DNA of 64,000 nt from NCBI GenBank assembly GCA_014898415.1, contig RCTD01000011.1, forward strand, positions 372,001 to 436,000, given 5' to 3'. The DNA comes from Stromatinia cepivora (taxonomy: Eukaryota; Ascomycota; Leotiomycetes; Helotiales; Sclerotiniaceae). This document shows, in pieces, positions 24,182 through 35,237 of the stretch; positions within the stretch are counted from its first letter, which is position 1, and each line of letters opens with the position of its first letter. Below the pieces are notes generated by a model, which saw only the letters and a list, made by a program, of their open reading frames with translations, ran no database searches and was not told the DNA's origin. The position numbers and the translations under genes were made by a program.

Positions 24182-24952
24182 ATTTCTTAGCTTGTTTCAG
24201 TGAATTCGGAATACTCAGCTTTCGATAGTGATGTTTGAATTTTTATGCACGCGTCTTGCAAGTTTGTTGGTAAAAAAAAAGGAATTAAATTGGTTGGAGG
24301 TGAAGTTGTAAGTAAAGTGTAGTGAAGTGAAGTGAAGTGAAGTGAAGTGAAGGGAAATAGTGAAGCGCAGCGAGAGTAAATTTGGTGTGGTAGGATCGAG
24401 CACCCCAAACTTTTGGATTTCTCCTCTTTCGGACAACAACCGAGTGATCCTACAACCTGCAGCTTGCAACCATCACAACCTCAATTATGTTACTGAAAAG
24501 TCTATGATACTTAAGGATCAGAGTTAAAGTTCAAAGGAGATAAAGGGAATTCATAAAGAAGGATTATTGAAGCCTGATGAAAAGATCGTGTAAGTCCTTT
24601 TCCTATAATATAAATGTACATACATACATGTATGCACAGTATGTATGATATGTATGTATGTAGCACCGACTCTTCCGGATACGGTATTCTACGATTGATT
24701 GTTTTTTATTTTAATTCATACTTCATACAAGTCATTGGGTTTCTACCCATATTCTTATCCGCGCGGCTGAGTGGCGACATCACTATCTCTCATGGCTAAC
24801 ATGTTGATATATATTCCCTAACCTTTTCTAAATTATTCAATCTCTAAATTTCCTAACATATCTATTTAATAATTACCCATTGTTCGTCCAGTCTGACCTT
24901 TTCTGCTATCTCTCTCTAGCTCTCCCTATCTTGAGCTTTTGTCATTCGTATT
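24182..24952. other. divergent intergenic region, SWC3 and ABHD12-like
   Basis: Shared upstream region of two divergent genes. It contains a pentanucleotide array (24318-24352) and a TATG/CATA-rich stretch at about 24612-24660. No gene. Confidence 0.5.
24318..24352. repeat. GTGAA pentanucleotide array
   Basis: Six to seven copies of AGTGA in the 5' flank of SWC3, about 140 bases before its ATG. Simple repeat. Confidence 0.8.
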
Positions 24953-26404
24953 ATGGCTCCCTTGGCTCCCATCTTCAAGAAAGCATACTTTTCTCTTTTC
25001 TTTGGACTTTCCTTCTACGCTTTAGCATTGATTGCTTTGACAAATCCATGGCTGCAAAGACAGTAAGTCATGCATTCTGTTTCAACAATGAATATATCGT
25101 TTTGCTCATACCTAAAGTGTGATGTATGTGCATAAATTGCATTTGCCACAAGCCTGGGTAATGGATATAGATAAGCCAGAAAAGTTCGGCTTCGCTAGTC
25201 AGTAACATTAGCCATATACATACACATCCTCCATTGCTCAAAATCTGTGTAGAGAATCAAGTATCACCATTCAATTTCAGTACTCCAGATGGAGAGACTC
25301 TCTACGCTTGGCACATAATGCCACTTGGGCTTTATGCTAAGCATGAATCCGAGATATTGAAGCAACCTTCGGGGTTCGTTGATGATATAAGTCTTACGAA
25401 GGGATTCGAATTGCTGAAAGGTGACCCAGACGCTCGGCTGATTATCAATTGTGAGTTTTCTTTGGATCATCTCTCTATCACATGCTAATAATAAAAGTTC
25501 ACGGGGTACGAATAGTTTTCTCTTTTTGTATTTGATGGCATTAGCTGATTGTACGACAGACTTTTGGGAACGTGGCTCAAGGAGAACGAACAGGCTCATA
25601 TCGAGCAATGCCTGATGGAAGCACCTCAAATATTCACATTTTAGCCATTGATTATCGAGGATTCGGTCGCTCAACTGGCTTCCCTACCGAGGAAGGTCTC
25701 ATTACGGATGGCATTGCAACAGTCGATTGGGCTTTGAAGGTCGCCAAAGTTCCATCTTCTCGAATTGTTGTTCTAGGACAGAGTTTAGGAACAGCAGTTG
25801 CATGTGGAGTGATAGAACATTTTGCGATGCAAGGAATCGAATTTGCAGGTGTTGTACTTGTAGCAGGCTTTACAGATGTTTCAAACTTACTCACCAGTTA
25901 CTCTATTGCGGGTTGGATACCACTGCTCTCACCATTGCGACCGTATCCCGCGTTGCAAAAACTCTTCATTAGCTATGTGAGTGACAAATGGCCTTCTACC
26001 TCACGACTCACGAATTTTGTTCAGATCAGCAAGCGGGTTCGACTATTCATTATTCATGCTTTGGATGATTACGAGATCCCATGGTATCATTCCCAAGGGC
26101 TGTTTGCGGCAGCGGCGAATGGCACTATGGATAGTGGAATAGATATGGAGTTATTGGAGAAGATGAAAGCGCGAAATACAATTGATATGGGTGATGGAGC
26201 TTTCATTTCGACGTGGAAGACTGGAAATGATAAAATTATTCGACAAGAAGTTGTTGGTCATGGCGGTAAGTATTTACATGTCACCATTAAGAGATGTTTA
26301 AGCTTTTGTTAACTGATTTTTTAGCTCATAGTACGGTTCTAACTTATGCGCCTCTATCTTTAGCAGTTGTAAGCTTAATCCGTTCTTTCGTATCGCGCTC
26401 CTAA
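24953..26404 (+). CDS. ABHD12-like membrane serine hydrolase
   Basis: An alpha/beta hydrolase of the ABHD12/BEM46-like group, whose members hydrolyse monoacylglycerols or lysophospholipids in internal membranes. Six exons (24953-25062, 25118-25197, 25253-25450, 25498-25505, 25560-26265, 26325-26404) give 393 residues. An N-terminal anchor is at about residues 12-32. Then come TPDGETLYAWH, an FHG oxyanion motif, GNVAQGE, DYRGFGRSTG, the nucleophile elbow VVLGQSLGTA (Ser207), HALDDYEIPW (Asp301/302) and VVGHGAHST (His366 or His369). Exon 4 is only 8 nt and completes the FHG motif. Without it the frame breaks, and the surrounding AG/GT signals are good. All other junctions keep frame. Confidence 0.88.
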
Positions 26405-26977
26405 TGTTTCAATGTACATACTCTACCTCTTTAACCATAAGATAGCTCTGATTCCCCATGACTCCTGAAAGTCTTCTTCTTGATGTTCTCTGTTTGGAGG
26501 TTTCAACTAATCCTCCTCACCCCTTGAATCCAAAACCTTTTTACATACATGCCATTACATTACTGACTACTCGATGTTGTAGTTTAAGGCATTTGGTTTT
26601 GACAACGGAGGGGTATTACCATGATCAGCAAATCCATGATTATGAAAGCATAAGGCGATATAGAATTTGAGTACTAGGCATAGATCTGTTGTATGTATAA
26701 TATCATAAAAGGTATTGGAGGCGTATGAATATACGCACTGTAAATAATGCTTTTTATCCTTAATTTACCTTGATAGTTCGTTCCCCTATGTGATATTGTG
26801 GTGATATTGTGTGTACGAAATTAGTAAGGTTATTTTGGCACTTCCTCTTTAGGACTGGTCGGACTTTTTAGCGTCATAACCCCACCAACAAGCTTCCCAC
26901 TCCGAAGGTTGTTGAAACACTCTGATCATCCACATTTTTGTTATATCTCTATTCATCCTATACATCACCGAAAAATA
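26405..26977. other. intergenic region before NMT1
   Basis: Holds the 3' flank of the hydrolase and the NMT1 promoter and leader. An upstream in-frame extension of the NMT1 frame begins at 26909 but does not start with a good context. No other gene. Confidence 0.45.
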
Positions 26978-28766
26978 ATGGCAGACGATTCAGCAGCTCT
27001 TGAGCCTAAGGGTAAACAAATTGCCTCGAAAGATACCCCCGAAGATACTTCCTCTACCCAACCACAAGTCCAATCCGAAAATGAAGAAGATAATGATGGA
27101 ACAACGACTGGCGCAACTGGCACGTCAGCTACTGGAAAGAAGAAGAAATCAAAGCGAAAGAAGATAAAGGCCGCATTAGGAGTAGGAGCATCTTCAAGTG
27201 GATCAAGCGAAGATACTACAAGAGATGACCTTTCAAAAGCTGTTGCAAGCCTCAGTAAATCTCAAATTGGAGAACTACTCGCATTAAACCCGGCTCTGGC
27301 ACAACAGATTGGTGCTGTCGATGGCGATCTCTCCGGGAAGCAAGCCGCAGAAGCTGTACGAAAGCTCAGTTTAGAGGATATCATGACTGGTTTGGCCTCA
27401 AGCGGGAAGAACGTTAAGGAAATGGGCGCATACAAGTTTTGGCAAACACAACCGGTTCCTAAGTTTGGGGAAAGCTCAGAAGTTATCGAAGGTCCATTTA
27501 AAATCGTTGATCCGGAACAAGTACCAAAAGAACCTGGTCCACTGGTAGCCGGATTTAATTGGGTTACAATGGATATGACAAGTGATGAGGCTTTGCAAGA
27601 AGTTTTCGATTTATTATACGGTCACTACGTTGAAGATGATGAAGCTATGTTCCGATTTAATTACTCAAAGTCATTCCTCAGATGGTAAGATATTGATATA
27701 ACATTGACATGATTTTCACTGACATTTTAGGGCACTTATGTCGCCAGGTTGGAGTAAGGAATGGCACGTTGGTGTTCGAGCTAGTGTGTCAGGAAAGTTG
27801 GTCGCTTTCATATCAGCCATACCAGTTGCACTTCGAGTACGAAACAAAACCCTCAAAGCCTCCGAAGTCAACTTCCTTTGCATCCACAAGAAGCTTCGAT
27901 CGAAACGATTAGCGCCCGTCCTCATCAAAGAGATTACACGTAGATGTTACCTAGAAGGGACATGGCAGGCAATATATACTGCTGGTGTGGTCTTGCCTAA
28001 GCCAGTCAGTACATGTAGATATTATCATCGATCGTTGGATTGGAAAAAGTTACACGAGGTCAAATTCAGTCCCCTACCACCGGGAAGTACACCAGAGCGA
28101 CAAGTTCGTAAATTTGCTCTACCATCGAATACATCCACTAAAGGATTGAGACCTATGGAGGCCAAAGATATTGATGGGGTCTTGGATCTCCTAAAGAAGT
28201 ACCTAGCAAAATTTGACATGGCACCAGTTTTTACTAGAGAGGAAGTAGAGCATTGGCTTCTCAATAGAATTGAGAATCCTGCCGAGCAAGTCATCTGGTG
28301 TTATGTTGTGGAGGTAATTTACAGTCCTTATATATCATTTCACCACAAACTAACACCTTCATAGGATCCTGCAACCAAGAAACTCACTGATTTCTTTTCA
28401 TTTTATTGTCTCGAATCCTCTGTCATTGGCAACCCCAAGCACAATAATGTTCGCGCTGCCTACCTTTTCTATTACGCCTCAACGATTGCCCTTGATCCAG
28501 CCAGCTCTAGAGCCGATCTTGGTAAACGCCTCAATGAACTCACGCATGATGCTCTTATCATTGCTAAGAAATTTAAATTCGATGTCCTTAATGCGTTGAC
28601 GCTTATGGATAATACTTTGTTTTTGGATCAGCAGAAATTCGGAGCTGGTGATGGCCAGTTACATTATTATTTGTACAATTATAAGGCGAACAACATCGCG
28701 GGTGGTGTGGATAAGATGAATAGAATTCATGCTGCTGGAAGTGGGGTGGGTGTCGTTATGTTGTAA
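26978..28766 (+). CDS. NMT1: glycylpeptide N-tetradecanoyltransferase
   Basis: Transfers myristate from myristoyl-CoA to N-terminal Gly of proteins in the cytosol. Three exons (26978-27684, 27731-28313, 28365-28766) give 563 residues. The start [12 protein letters not shown] is chosen over an in-frame upstream codon at 26909 because the context is better and the family begins so. A Lys-rich ribosome-association-like stretch ([16 protein letters not shown]) is near residue 60. The family blocks follow: [67 protein letters not shown] (CoA and peptide pocket), [15 protein letters not shown], and [15 protein letters not shown]. It ends GVGVVML, with the C-terminal carboxylate that acts as the catalytic base at the normal position. 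No defects. Confidence 0.96.
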
Positions 28767-29417
28767 TTCAGCAAAGATTGAACTTTGAGTAGGTCAAAGA
28801 AAGACCCAGGCAAGTTAAGAAATTGCATACTTGAGTGGATAATTGGGCATAAAAAACCATCTTGACCCAAGGTTTTCAAGAAAACTCGAGGATTTCATCA
28901 ACTAAACCAATGGAAGCGGGTAGACGGCGAAAAAGCATAGAATTCGTTAAATAGGTTGATGTGTCCTGCTGACCAATACCCACAAACCTATATATCATAA
29001 CGAGTTCTAAATGCGATCATGTTCATTATATCGGATTTCTCAATCCCGAGTCCCAAATATATTCTATGCCTCACTGTCTAGCCATTCTTTGCGTATACTT
29101 GAACTACCATCCGAAGTCGGTTTGGCCATGACTAAATATTCCGATCTCAAATTATGCATTGTCATTGTATCATACTCTCCAGACATGAATGGAGTATTTT
29201 CGTAATTCATCAGTCTGGTCTGGAATCCTCATTAAAGTCTACAGCCTCTTATTGTTAGGTATCCTTTTGCCTGGCGGTCCTTTGTGTTTTTGGAGATTAT
29301 GATGCAATTGGCTTTAGCTATACATTCATTTTACTTGCTTCTAGCCATCATAGCGAAAAAATTCACGGATTTGGTTTTGTATTGGTTGTAAAGGCATTAT
29401 AATATGATGTTGTTCTA
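28767..29417. other. 3' flank of NMT1
   Basis: No supported gene. Borders the decayed minus-strand region. Confidence 0.4.
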
Positions 29418-30072
29418 CTATACATTCAGTAACTTGCGAGCTAGTCGAGCGAATCTTGCGCCAGTCTCATCTTTTGACTTTATATACCATTCCATTCTTC
29501 TTCCGTCAACTGAATACCATCTCATATGGTTCATCACAATCCCAATTTTTATCACAAATTCATCATTGACTTTATCCCCAGTTGTGATATCATTATTTCT
29601 CTTTCTATCCTACCGTACCTTAAATTTTTCGATCGCGGTCGAGATACTGAGTCCTCGGCCAAGTCCTCTCTTTCCATCTCGTTATGGATTCCCCATTCAT
29701 CAGTTCCTGAATCGGAGGTACTCTCAAAAACTTTTGATTTTCCAATTTCCTGTCATCTTCTCATCACCGTCATATTTATTTGGTTCATTTGATTCTTCAC
29801 AGTCGTTCAACTGAGGCTTTTGAGTATTCTTGAAGGTTAGAAACTCCTGTGTACATGAGTTCAGGGCCGGAGGTGGTGGATGTATTGTTCATATCCTTGA
29901 TGCCGTCTTCGATACGGAGATAGTCGGATATAGTGAGTATGTCGTATGTCTTTGATATTGAAAGATGACTGTGTGGGATTGTGCTGAAGATGTCTGATGA
30001 AAGTTTTGAACTTTTTTGTTGATGAATGATGGGAATGGGATGGTGGTTTTGGGTGTTTGTTGTGGACTGCAA
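29418..30072 (-). pseudogene. decayed coding region, unrecognised
   Basis: Minus-strand sequence reads as protein in successive frames. First YDILTISDYLRIEDGIKDMN up to NLQEYSK. Then a shifted frame with PQLNDCEESNEPNKYDGDEK and GNWKIKSF. Then another shift at a T-run into ESTSDSGTDEWGIHNEME and RPRSKNLRYGRIER. Then another into GDKVNDEFVIKIGIV, MRWYSVDGRRMEWYIKS and ARFARLARKLLNV before TAG. At least three frame changes occur without plausible introns. I read it as a gene inactivated by small indels. Family not recognised; sequencing error is an alternative. Confidence 0.55.
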
Positions 30073-30587
30073 GGGGAATTTGAATATGGTTTGAGTTATG
30101 GTTTAATTGGACATATTGAGCAAATTATAGTAGACTTTTTACTGATGGAAAAAGGGATCCGAACTTATATGCTTTTCGATTAAATATACCACTCTCCAGT
30201 CAAGGCAAGTCAAACTCAAATAGTTATAGATATATTTTGAACAATGGGAAGTCTTGTCACCAAGTGTCAGACTTCGCTTCGCCTGCAAATAACGGTATGA
30301 ATTCGTGATTCCAGCCGATCCATTTCCTACTTTTTCTCTGTTTCTTTTAAATCGATTAATAATGTACCAAAATATCTCTAGTAGCTTTTCTCATGCGATT
30401 AGGAAGTTTATCTAGTATGTAGCAAAGTAAGGTTGCAGGATTACCTCGAATTCTCTCCTATACCAACGCTTGTATTCTTTTCACGATCTAATGTAATCTT
30501 ATGTATATGCTCTTGAAATTCTATACAGTAAATAACTCCACACACCTCCCATTCCTGCGTTCTGTGGAGTGGTATGCTACTCTCTTT
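30073..30587. other. spacer between two decayed segments
   Basis: No protein-like frame seen. It may be the intergenic space between two lost genes. Confidence 0.3.
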
Positions 30588-32069
30588 TTATTTGGTTTTC
30601 CCCTTCCTCCTTTCACTTCCGAAATTTTCGTTGTTAGAAGTGGCTTCTTGTTGCTTTTCGCGAGATTGTAGAACACTGGTCTTGTCAGGGCCGTGCAGAT
30701 CACTATGGTTAATGCAAGGACTCTCATGATTTTCCAGACCATTCACAATAACCTCACGTCCATCTTCAGCGGAGTATAAACTTTCTAAATCCAAATCCAG
30801 TATATGCTACACATCAAGGACAAGGACATCAATCCCCTTCATCGCCCCTTCTATTCCATGAGGGCTCAACATAAAGTTCTGCTGGAGCTTCAATAAACTT
30901 TCGATAAAGTGAGATTTTATCGTGTCTTAAACTGTCGAGGAAAGTAGCGAAGCCCTGCTTTGTTTTCGGTGAAGACGCTGATTAACTCGTAGCTGAGAAG
31001 CTATATCGTAGATGATATTTAAGGATTCTGGTAGTTGCCTCTTGGGTGCGTTTCGGAAGGTAGTTGGGTATTCATCTTGATCATACACATGAAGAGGTTT
31101 GCAATGTCTCATGGGGTTTATACATGTTCTGATGATGTGAAATCCTGGTTTTTTTCGTACTCGGTTAGATTTGGAGGGAGTGATTGTGATGTTAATGTGT
31201 ATATGATTTCATAGGTTGTTAGTTGGATCTCATTGTTTGTATTCTTCCTGACTCGAATGAAATCTAGCTGTTGTGGCGTCATCAAATCTGCTGGTGAGTT
31301 AATACAATCTTGATTTAATGCCCTATCCCATCTTACATTAATAGTATCGGCTTCCATCTGCTTTTATCTTTATTCGAGTCAAATTACGTATTATGGTTTC
31401 TGAGGTTATTACCCCGAGCAGTTTCTTAATAAGAAGTCTTTTATCAATCTTTCATACAGTCACTTCTAGTTAACTGGTATTGTCAAGCAATGCCTGTAAC
31501 CAAAAACTGGTATTGCTATGGCTAGGTTCGAGCGAAATAGTCAATGAAGTGTAATCATGATACCATGGTATATCAATGCCCAAATTAGCTGACACGATCT
31601 CTTCCTCTGTAGATTGTAGAATTCAGATATTTCACAATCGACAGGAGAATCGTAGTCTCTGACAGAGATGATGTATGTGAGTATCATGGCAAACAGGAGA
31701 AGAAGGATTGTAAGATCTTATATAAGAAGAAAGTTACGTCACTGAGATGCACTACAACATACATTTTTCTCATCGATATCATAAAGAAGGTGGCAGGAAT
31801 GGAATTGCACAAAATGGGCACTTTCATAAACCATACCTGAAATCCCTTCAGGGTTTCCCACGGACACGAACCTCACATCCTCACATCCAACACCCTGCCT
31901 CTTTATTGTAAAAATACGAGAAAAAAAAAGTGTGATAGTGTGAAGTCCGTAAAGTCATTAAAATAAGAATCTCAGTTCTACGTGCTTGACCGACGTCCTG
32001 CGGGAGAGGGCTTTCAGAAACCTTCCTCCATCTCCTCTCAATAACATCAAGCGATTTAAGCTCTTCCAA
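30588..32069 (-). pseudogene. decayed larger gene, unrecognised
   Basis: From right to left on the minus strand, protein-like pieces appear in changing frames. EELKSLDVIERRWRKVSESP is at about 32066. SVGNPEGISGMVYESAHF follows at about 31845 with HSCHLLYDIDEKN and a possible intron. Then come SVRDYDSPVDCEISEFYNL, and a shifted EEIVSANLGIDIPWYHDY and SFWLQALLDNTS (near 31600-31470). TINVRWDRALNQDCINSPAD is at about 31340, YELISVFTENKAGLRYF and LDSLRHDKISLYRKFIEAP are near 31000-30850, and the end SERRKGKTK is at 30588. Several stops and frameshifts interrupt it. Composition matches the neighbourhood, so it is not an obvious RIP product. No family assigned; it could be one gene with the segment at 29418-30072, or two. 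Confidence 0.55.
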
Positions 32070-33331
32070 TATATTATATATTATTGCAAGTCATACAACT
32101 TCTGAAAAGAGTATTGAAAATATAGGTCAGCGAAAGCTCATCGCCAGAAGCGAAGTATGCTGCAGTTTTCCAAAGACGACGATGAGCGACTAGCCTTTAA
32201 TCTCGAGTTCGTTGTATGTGATGGCTCAATTGTATTGAATTTCGATGAGTACCTTCAAACCTAAGGTCTTAAGTCAGATGATATTGAGCATTCACCTATT
32301 ATAAGTACTATCTGAATTGCCGACTCCGAATCCAGCTAAACTTTAGAAATGCAAATGCAAGGAAGAGTCAGTCTTGTCACTATCTATGATAGGCTAGACG
32401 TCGACGCATTGGTTGCGAAGTGATTTTATGACTAAAATCGGGAGATTTTTGAACTTAAACGCTTTCAGATAAGGTGGTATATTGATTTGAAATTATAGAT
32501 TATTGATTTCCGGGTTTTTATTGCAGGATTGAGATCTGGTGTGTTTTATTTATTATTTTGTAAGTTTAAGGTATTTGGAAGAGAATATTGTAAGGCTAAT
32601 TTATTGTGCTTTGTATTGTGAGCTGATCAAGAAGAGAAGGAGAGAGGAAATATTTGTATTTTCTATCATTTATTCAATATACCGATAGTTAATTATATCC
32701 CATCATATCCCATCCCTACAACAACCCATCTCAACACCTAGGTAAACCAAGCTCGTTATACATACTCACAACACAACCCACAAAAAACACAAAATAAATC
32801 AAAATCCCCAATGATCTTCCACTTCCCCCTCCTCCTCCTTCCCCCAATCAGAAACCCCTAATAAATAAAACTATGAGGATACCGTATAAAATGGAATAAA
32901 ATATCCAATCTCGGAATCTCGGTATCTCTCGCTTCGATATGATATTTTAGACTTCCCGGTCGAAGGGAACAAGAATAAGAGTTGTTTGTGAGAGTGCTGG
33001 TCTTACAACTTACAAGTTATATACAACTCAGAATTCAGAATTTAGAATTCAGAATTGTGAGATTTAGGATGGAGTTGATGGAGTCGATGGGATAACTTGG
33101 TGTATTATTTTGGGGATTTGGGGATAGTATTGTATAATATAATGACATAGTGTGATGTTCGAAATTGAATATTTAGGTTCATATTTTATTGAGCTGTACG
33201 AGCTATACTCTATCGCATCATCGGGTAATACTCCACCACAAACCTTCAAGTTTCAACCCGAATCCTAATCCCATTCCCCACCCCTCAGAAAAATGTGATA
33301 CAAGAAACCCCCTCCCCACAACAACAACCCC
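32070..33331. other. intergenic region, AT-rich
   Basis: No supported gene. It contains a short inexact tandem (cagaattcagaatttagaattcagaat type) near 33030-33057. Confidence 0.45.
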
Positions 33332-35237
33332 CTACAACCACCCATGAAACCCCGGCACCCCACCCCTAACCCTCCACTCCTCACCCCACCAAATCAGCGC
33401 CCCCACCGGCCAAAAAAACACAAAAAGCACACTTGCAAAAGTAAACCACGCCCACATAAACCCGACTTTATCTGCAAACGGCAGAGCGAAATATCCAACG
33501 ACGAATGAGAGACCGCGGGAAAGATTGAAGAGGACGCCTGTTTCGGTCGTTTGTGGTTTATAGCAATCGGAGACGTAGGCGTAGAGGGTTGTGGAGGCGA
33601 TTTGGAGGCCGAAGACGCCTGGGGGTGAGGGTGTTAGTTGGGAGTCCAGAAGGAGGAAGGGGTTTAGGGGATTGGTTGGGAGGAGGGATTGAAGGGGGTA
33701 GGTTGGAGGATAGTAAAGATTGAAGTAGGGGTAGAAATTGATCAGGATATAAAAGCAAGTAAACATACCAATAGCCAACCCAATAAGAGGAATTATATAA
33801 TGAGCTTTTCCCACCGTAGCCCCAAAAACAATCAATCCAACCGGCATAAACACCGCTGATAAACAACAAAGATAAAGTCTATATTCCGGTTTCCTTACAT
33901 TTCCTTTTTTCCTCGCCATACGATACATGACATAATCACTTGCTTTTCCCGCGCTGAGTTCTCCTAGAAAACTACCAATCATGAGAGAAACACCTAGACA
34001 AAGACCAATGGGACCAGATTTTAAATGGTAGAATCCCGTGTAGATGGTGGCGATGGTAATGGCGGGCATGACATTGATGAAGGTCCATGCCCATGTGTAG
34101 TACCAAAAAGGGAAGAAGATGGAAGGGTAGCGGAGCATATAGAAGGATTCTAAGAAGTGGGAAAAGTGGAGTGACCGATTAGGGAGAGTGTTCCCTCGAA
34201 AATCAAAAAGAAGTTCATAGTATGTGCGAGTTTTGGTACGCGTAGAAAGATAGGAGGGATCTCGAGAGAAGAGTGTTTCGGGGAAGAGAAAAATAGCCAA
34301 GAGGAGCGAAACAGATGTACTTATGGCTCCGAGCCAGTAATCCCATTGCCAGCCTAAGGATGAACCAAGATAACCACCAACTATATTGATCAGGTTAGTT
34401 GCTTCTTCAAACGGGAAACCTAACTTAGGTGAGTTAACTTACTTATGGCAGCCACATGAGCACCATTTGTGATAAAGATGGAATATACACCAGTAGCCTC
34501 ACCTCTTTGATGAAGAAAAAACATATCATTCACACAAGCAGTTCCTACTGACATCATCCCACCAAACCCAGCCCCACAAAGTGCCCGTGTACCAACGAGT
34601 TGGGCAAATGTAGTTGAGCAAGCTGATGTTATTCCTCCAATGATAGTCAAGATGATTGCAAATAAGGTGATAGGTCTACGACCATAGATATTTGTAAGAG
34701 GCGCATAAATGAATGGTGAAACACCTCCCGTGATAATTGCTGTAGTTGTGCTGTATGCGGCTACTTGAGGACTGACACCAAGTGTATCACTTAGGAGAAC
34801 CAAACTTGGATTAATGAGGGCGGCATTGTAGGGTCCTAAGGCGGCCATGTAGCCAACTTGAATGAGAACTGCCCATTTGAGCCATGTTGGCCAATTCTGT
34901 AGATCATCAGCGTTATAATTATTTATCAAATAGATAAAATGTGAATGAGATGAAGGGATTTATTTGGAATTTTGAGATATTTAGGCAATATCGGATAATG
35001 ATGTAAAAAACAACAACACACCAATGGATCATCTTTAAAGTGACTGGGTTGAGGTACTAATGGTAATCCATGTTGATCAAGCTTGATTTCTGGGGTTGGA
35101 GATGTTGAACCTGATTCCTCCACACAAAGTGAAATTTTTCGATGAGTATCAAATTGATCAATATTTGATTGACTTGATAACATGTTGGAATATGCGGTAC
35201 GGACATAACACTCACTGCCGACCCTATCCTTGACCAT
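33332..35237 (-). CDS. MFS transporter, DHA1-like
   Basis: Four exons on the minus strand (35237-35022, 34896-34443, 34380-33769, 33618-33332) give 522 residues. A polar N-terminus leads into DDPLNWPTWLKW, the standard entry of the drug:H+ antiporter (DHA1-like) fungal group. Loop 2-3 reads YAPLTNIYGRRPITLFAI (motif A). Then come TRALCGAGFGGMMSVGTACVNDMFF and HQRGEATGVYSIFITNGAH (motif C region), IIGGYLGSSLGWQWDYW, and FLFPETLFSR. The C-terminal half has six further segments. Substrate unknown. An in-frame upstream extension to 35306 exists but looks unlike a protein start. The third intron (33619-33768, 150 nt) is a multiple of three with no stop, so its retention would insert 50 residues; the family alignment argues for removal. 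Confidence 0.87.

Noticed and set aside
26909..26977. Upstream extension of NMT1
   Set aside because: Not family-like (His/Ile-rich); the ATG at 26978 gives the usual MADDS start.
31525..31545. GGTTCGAGC resembling a tRNA B box
   Set aside because: No matching A box or acceptor stem at the right spacing.
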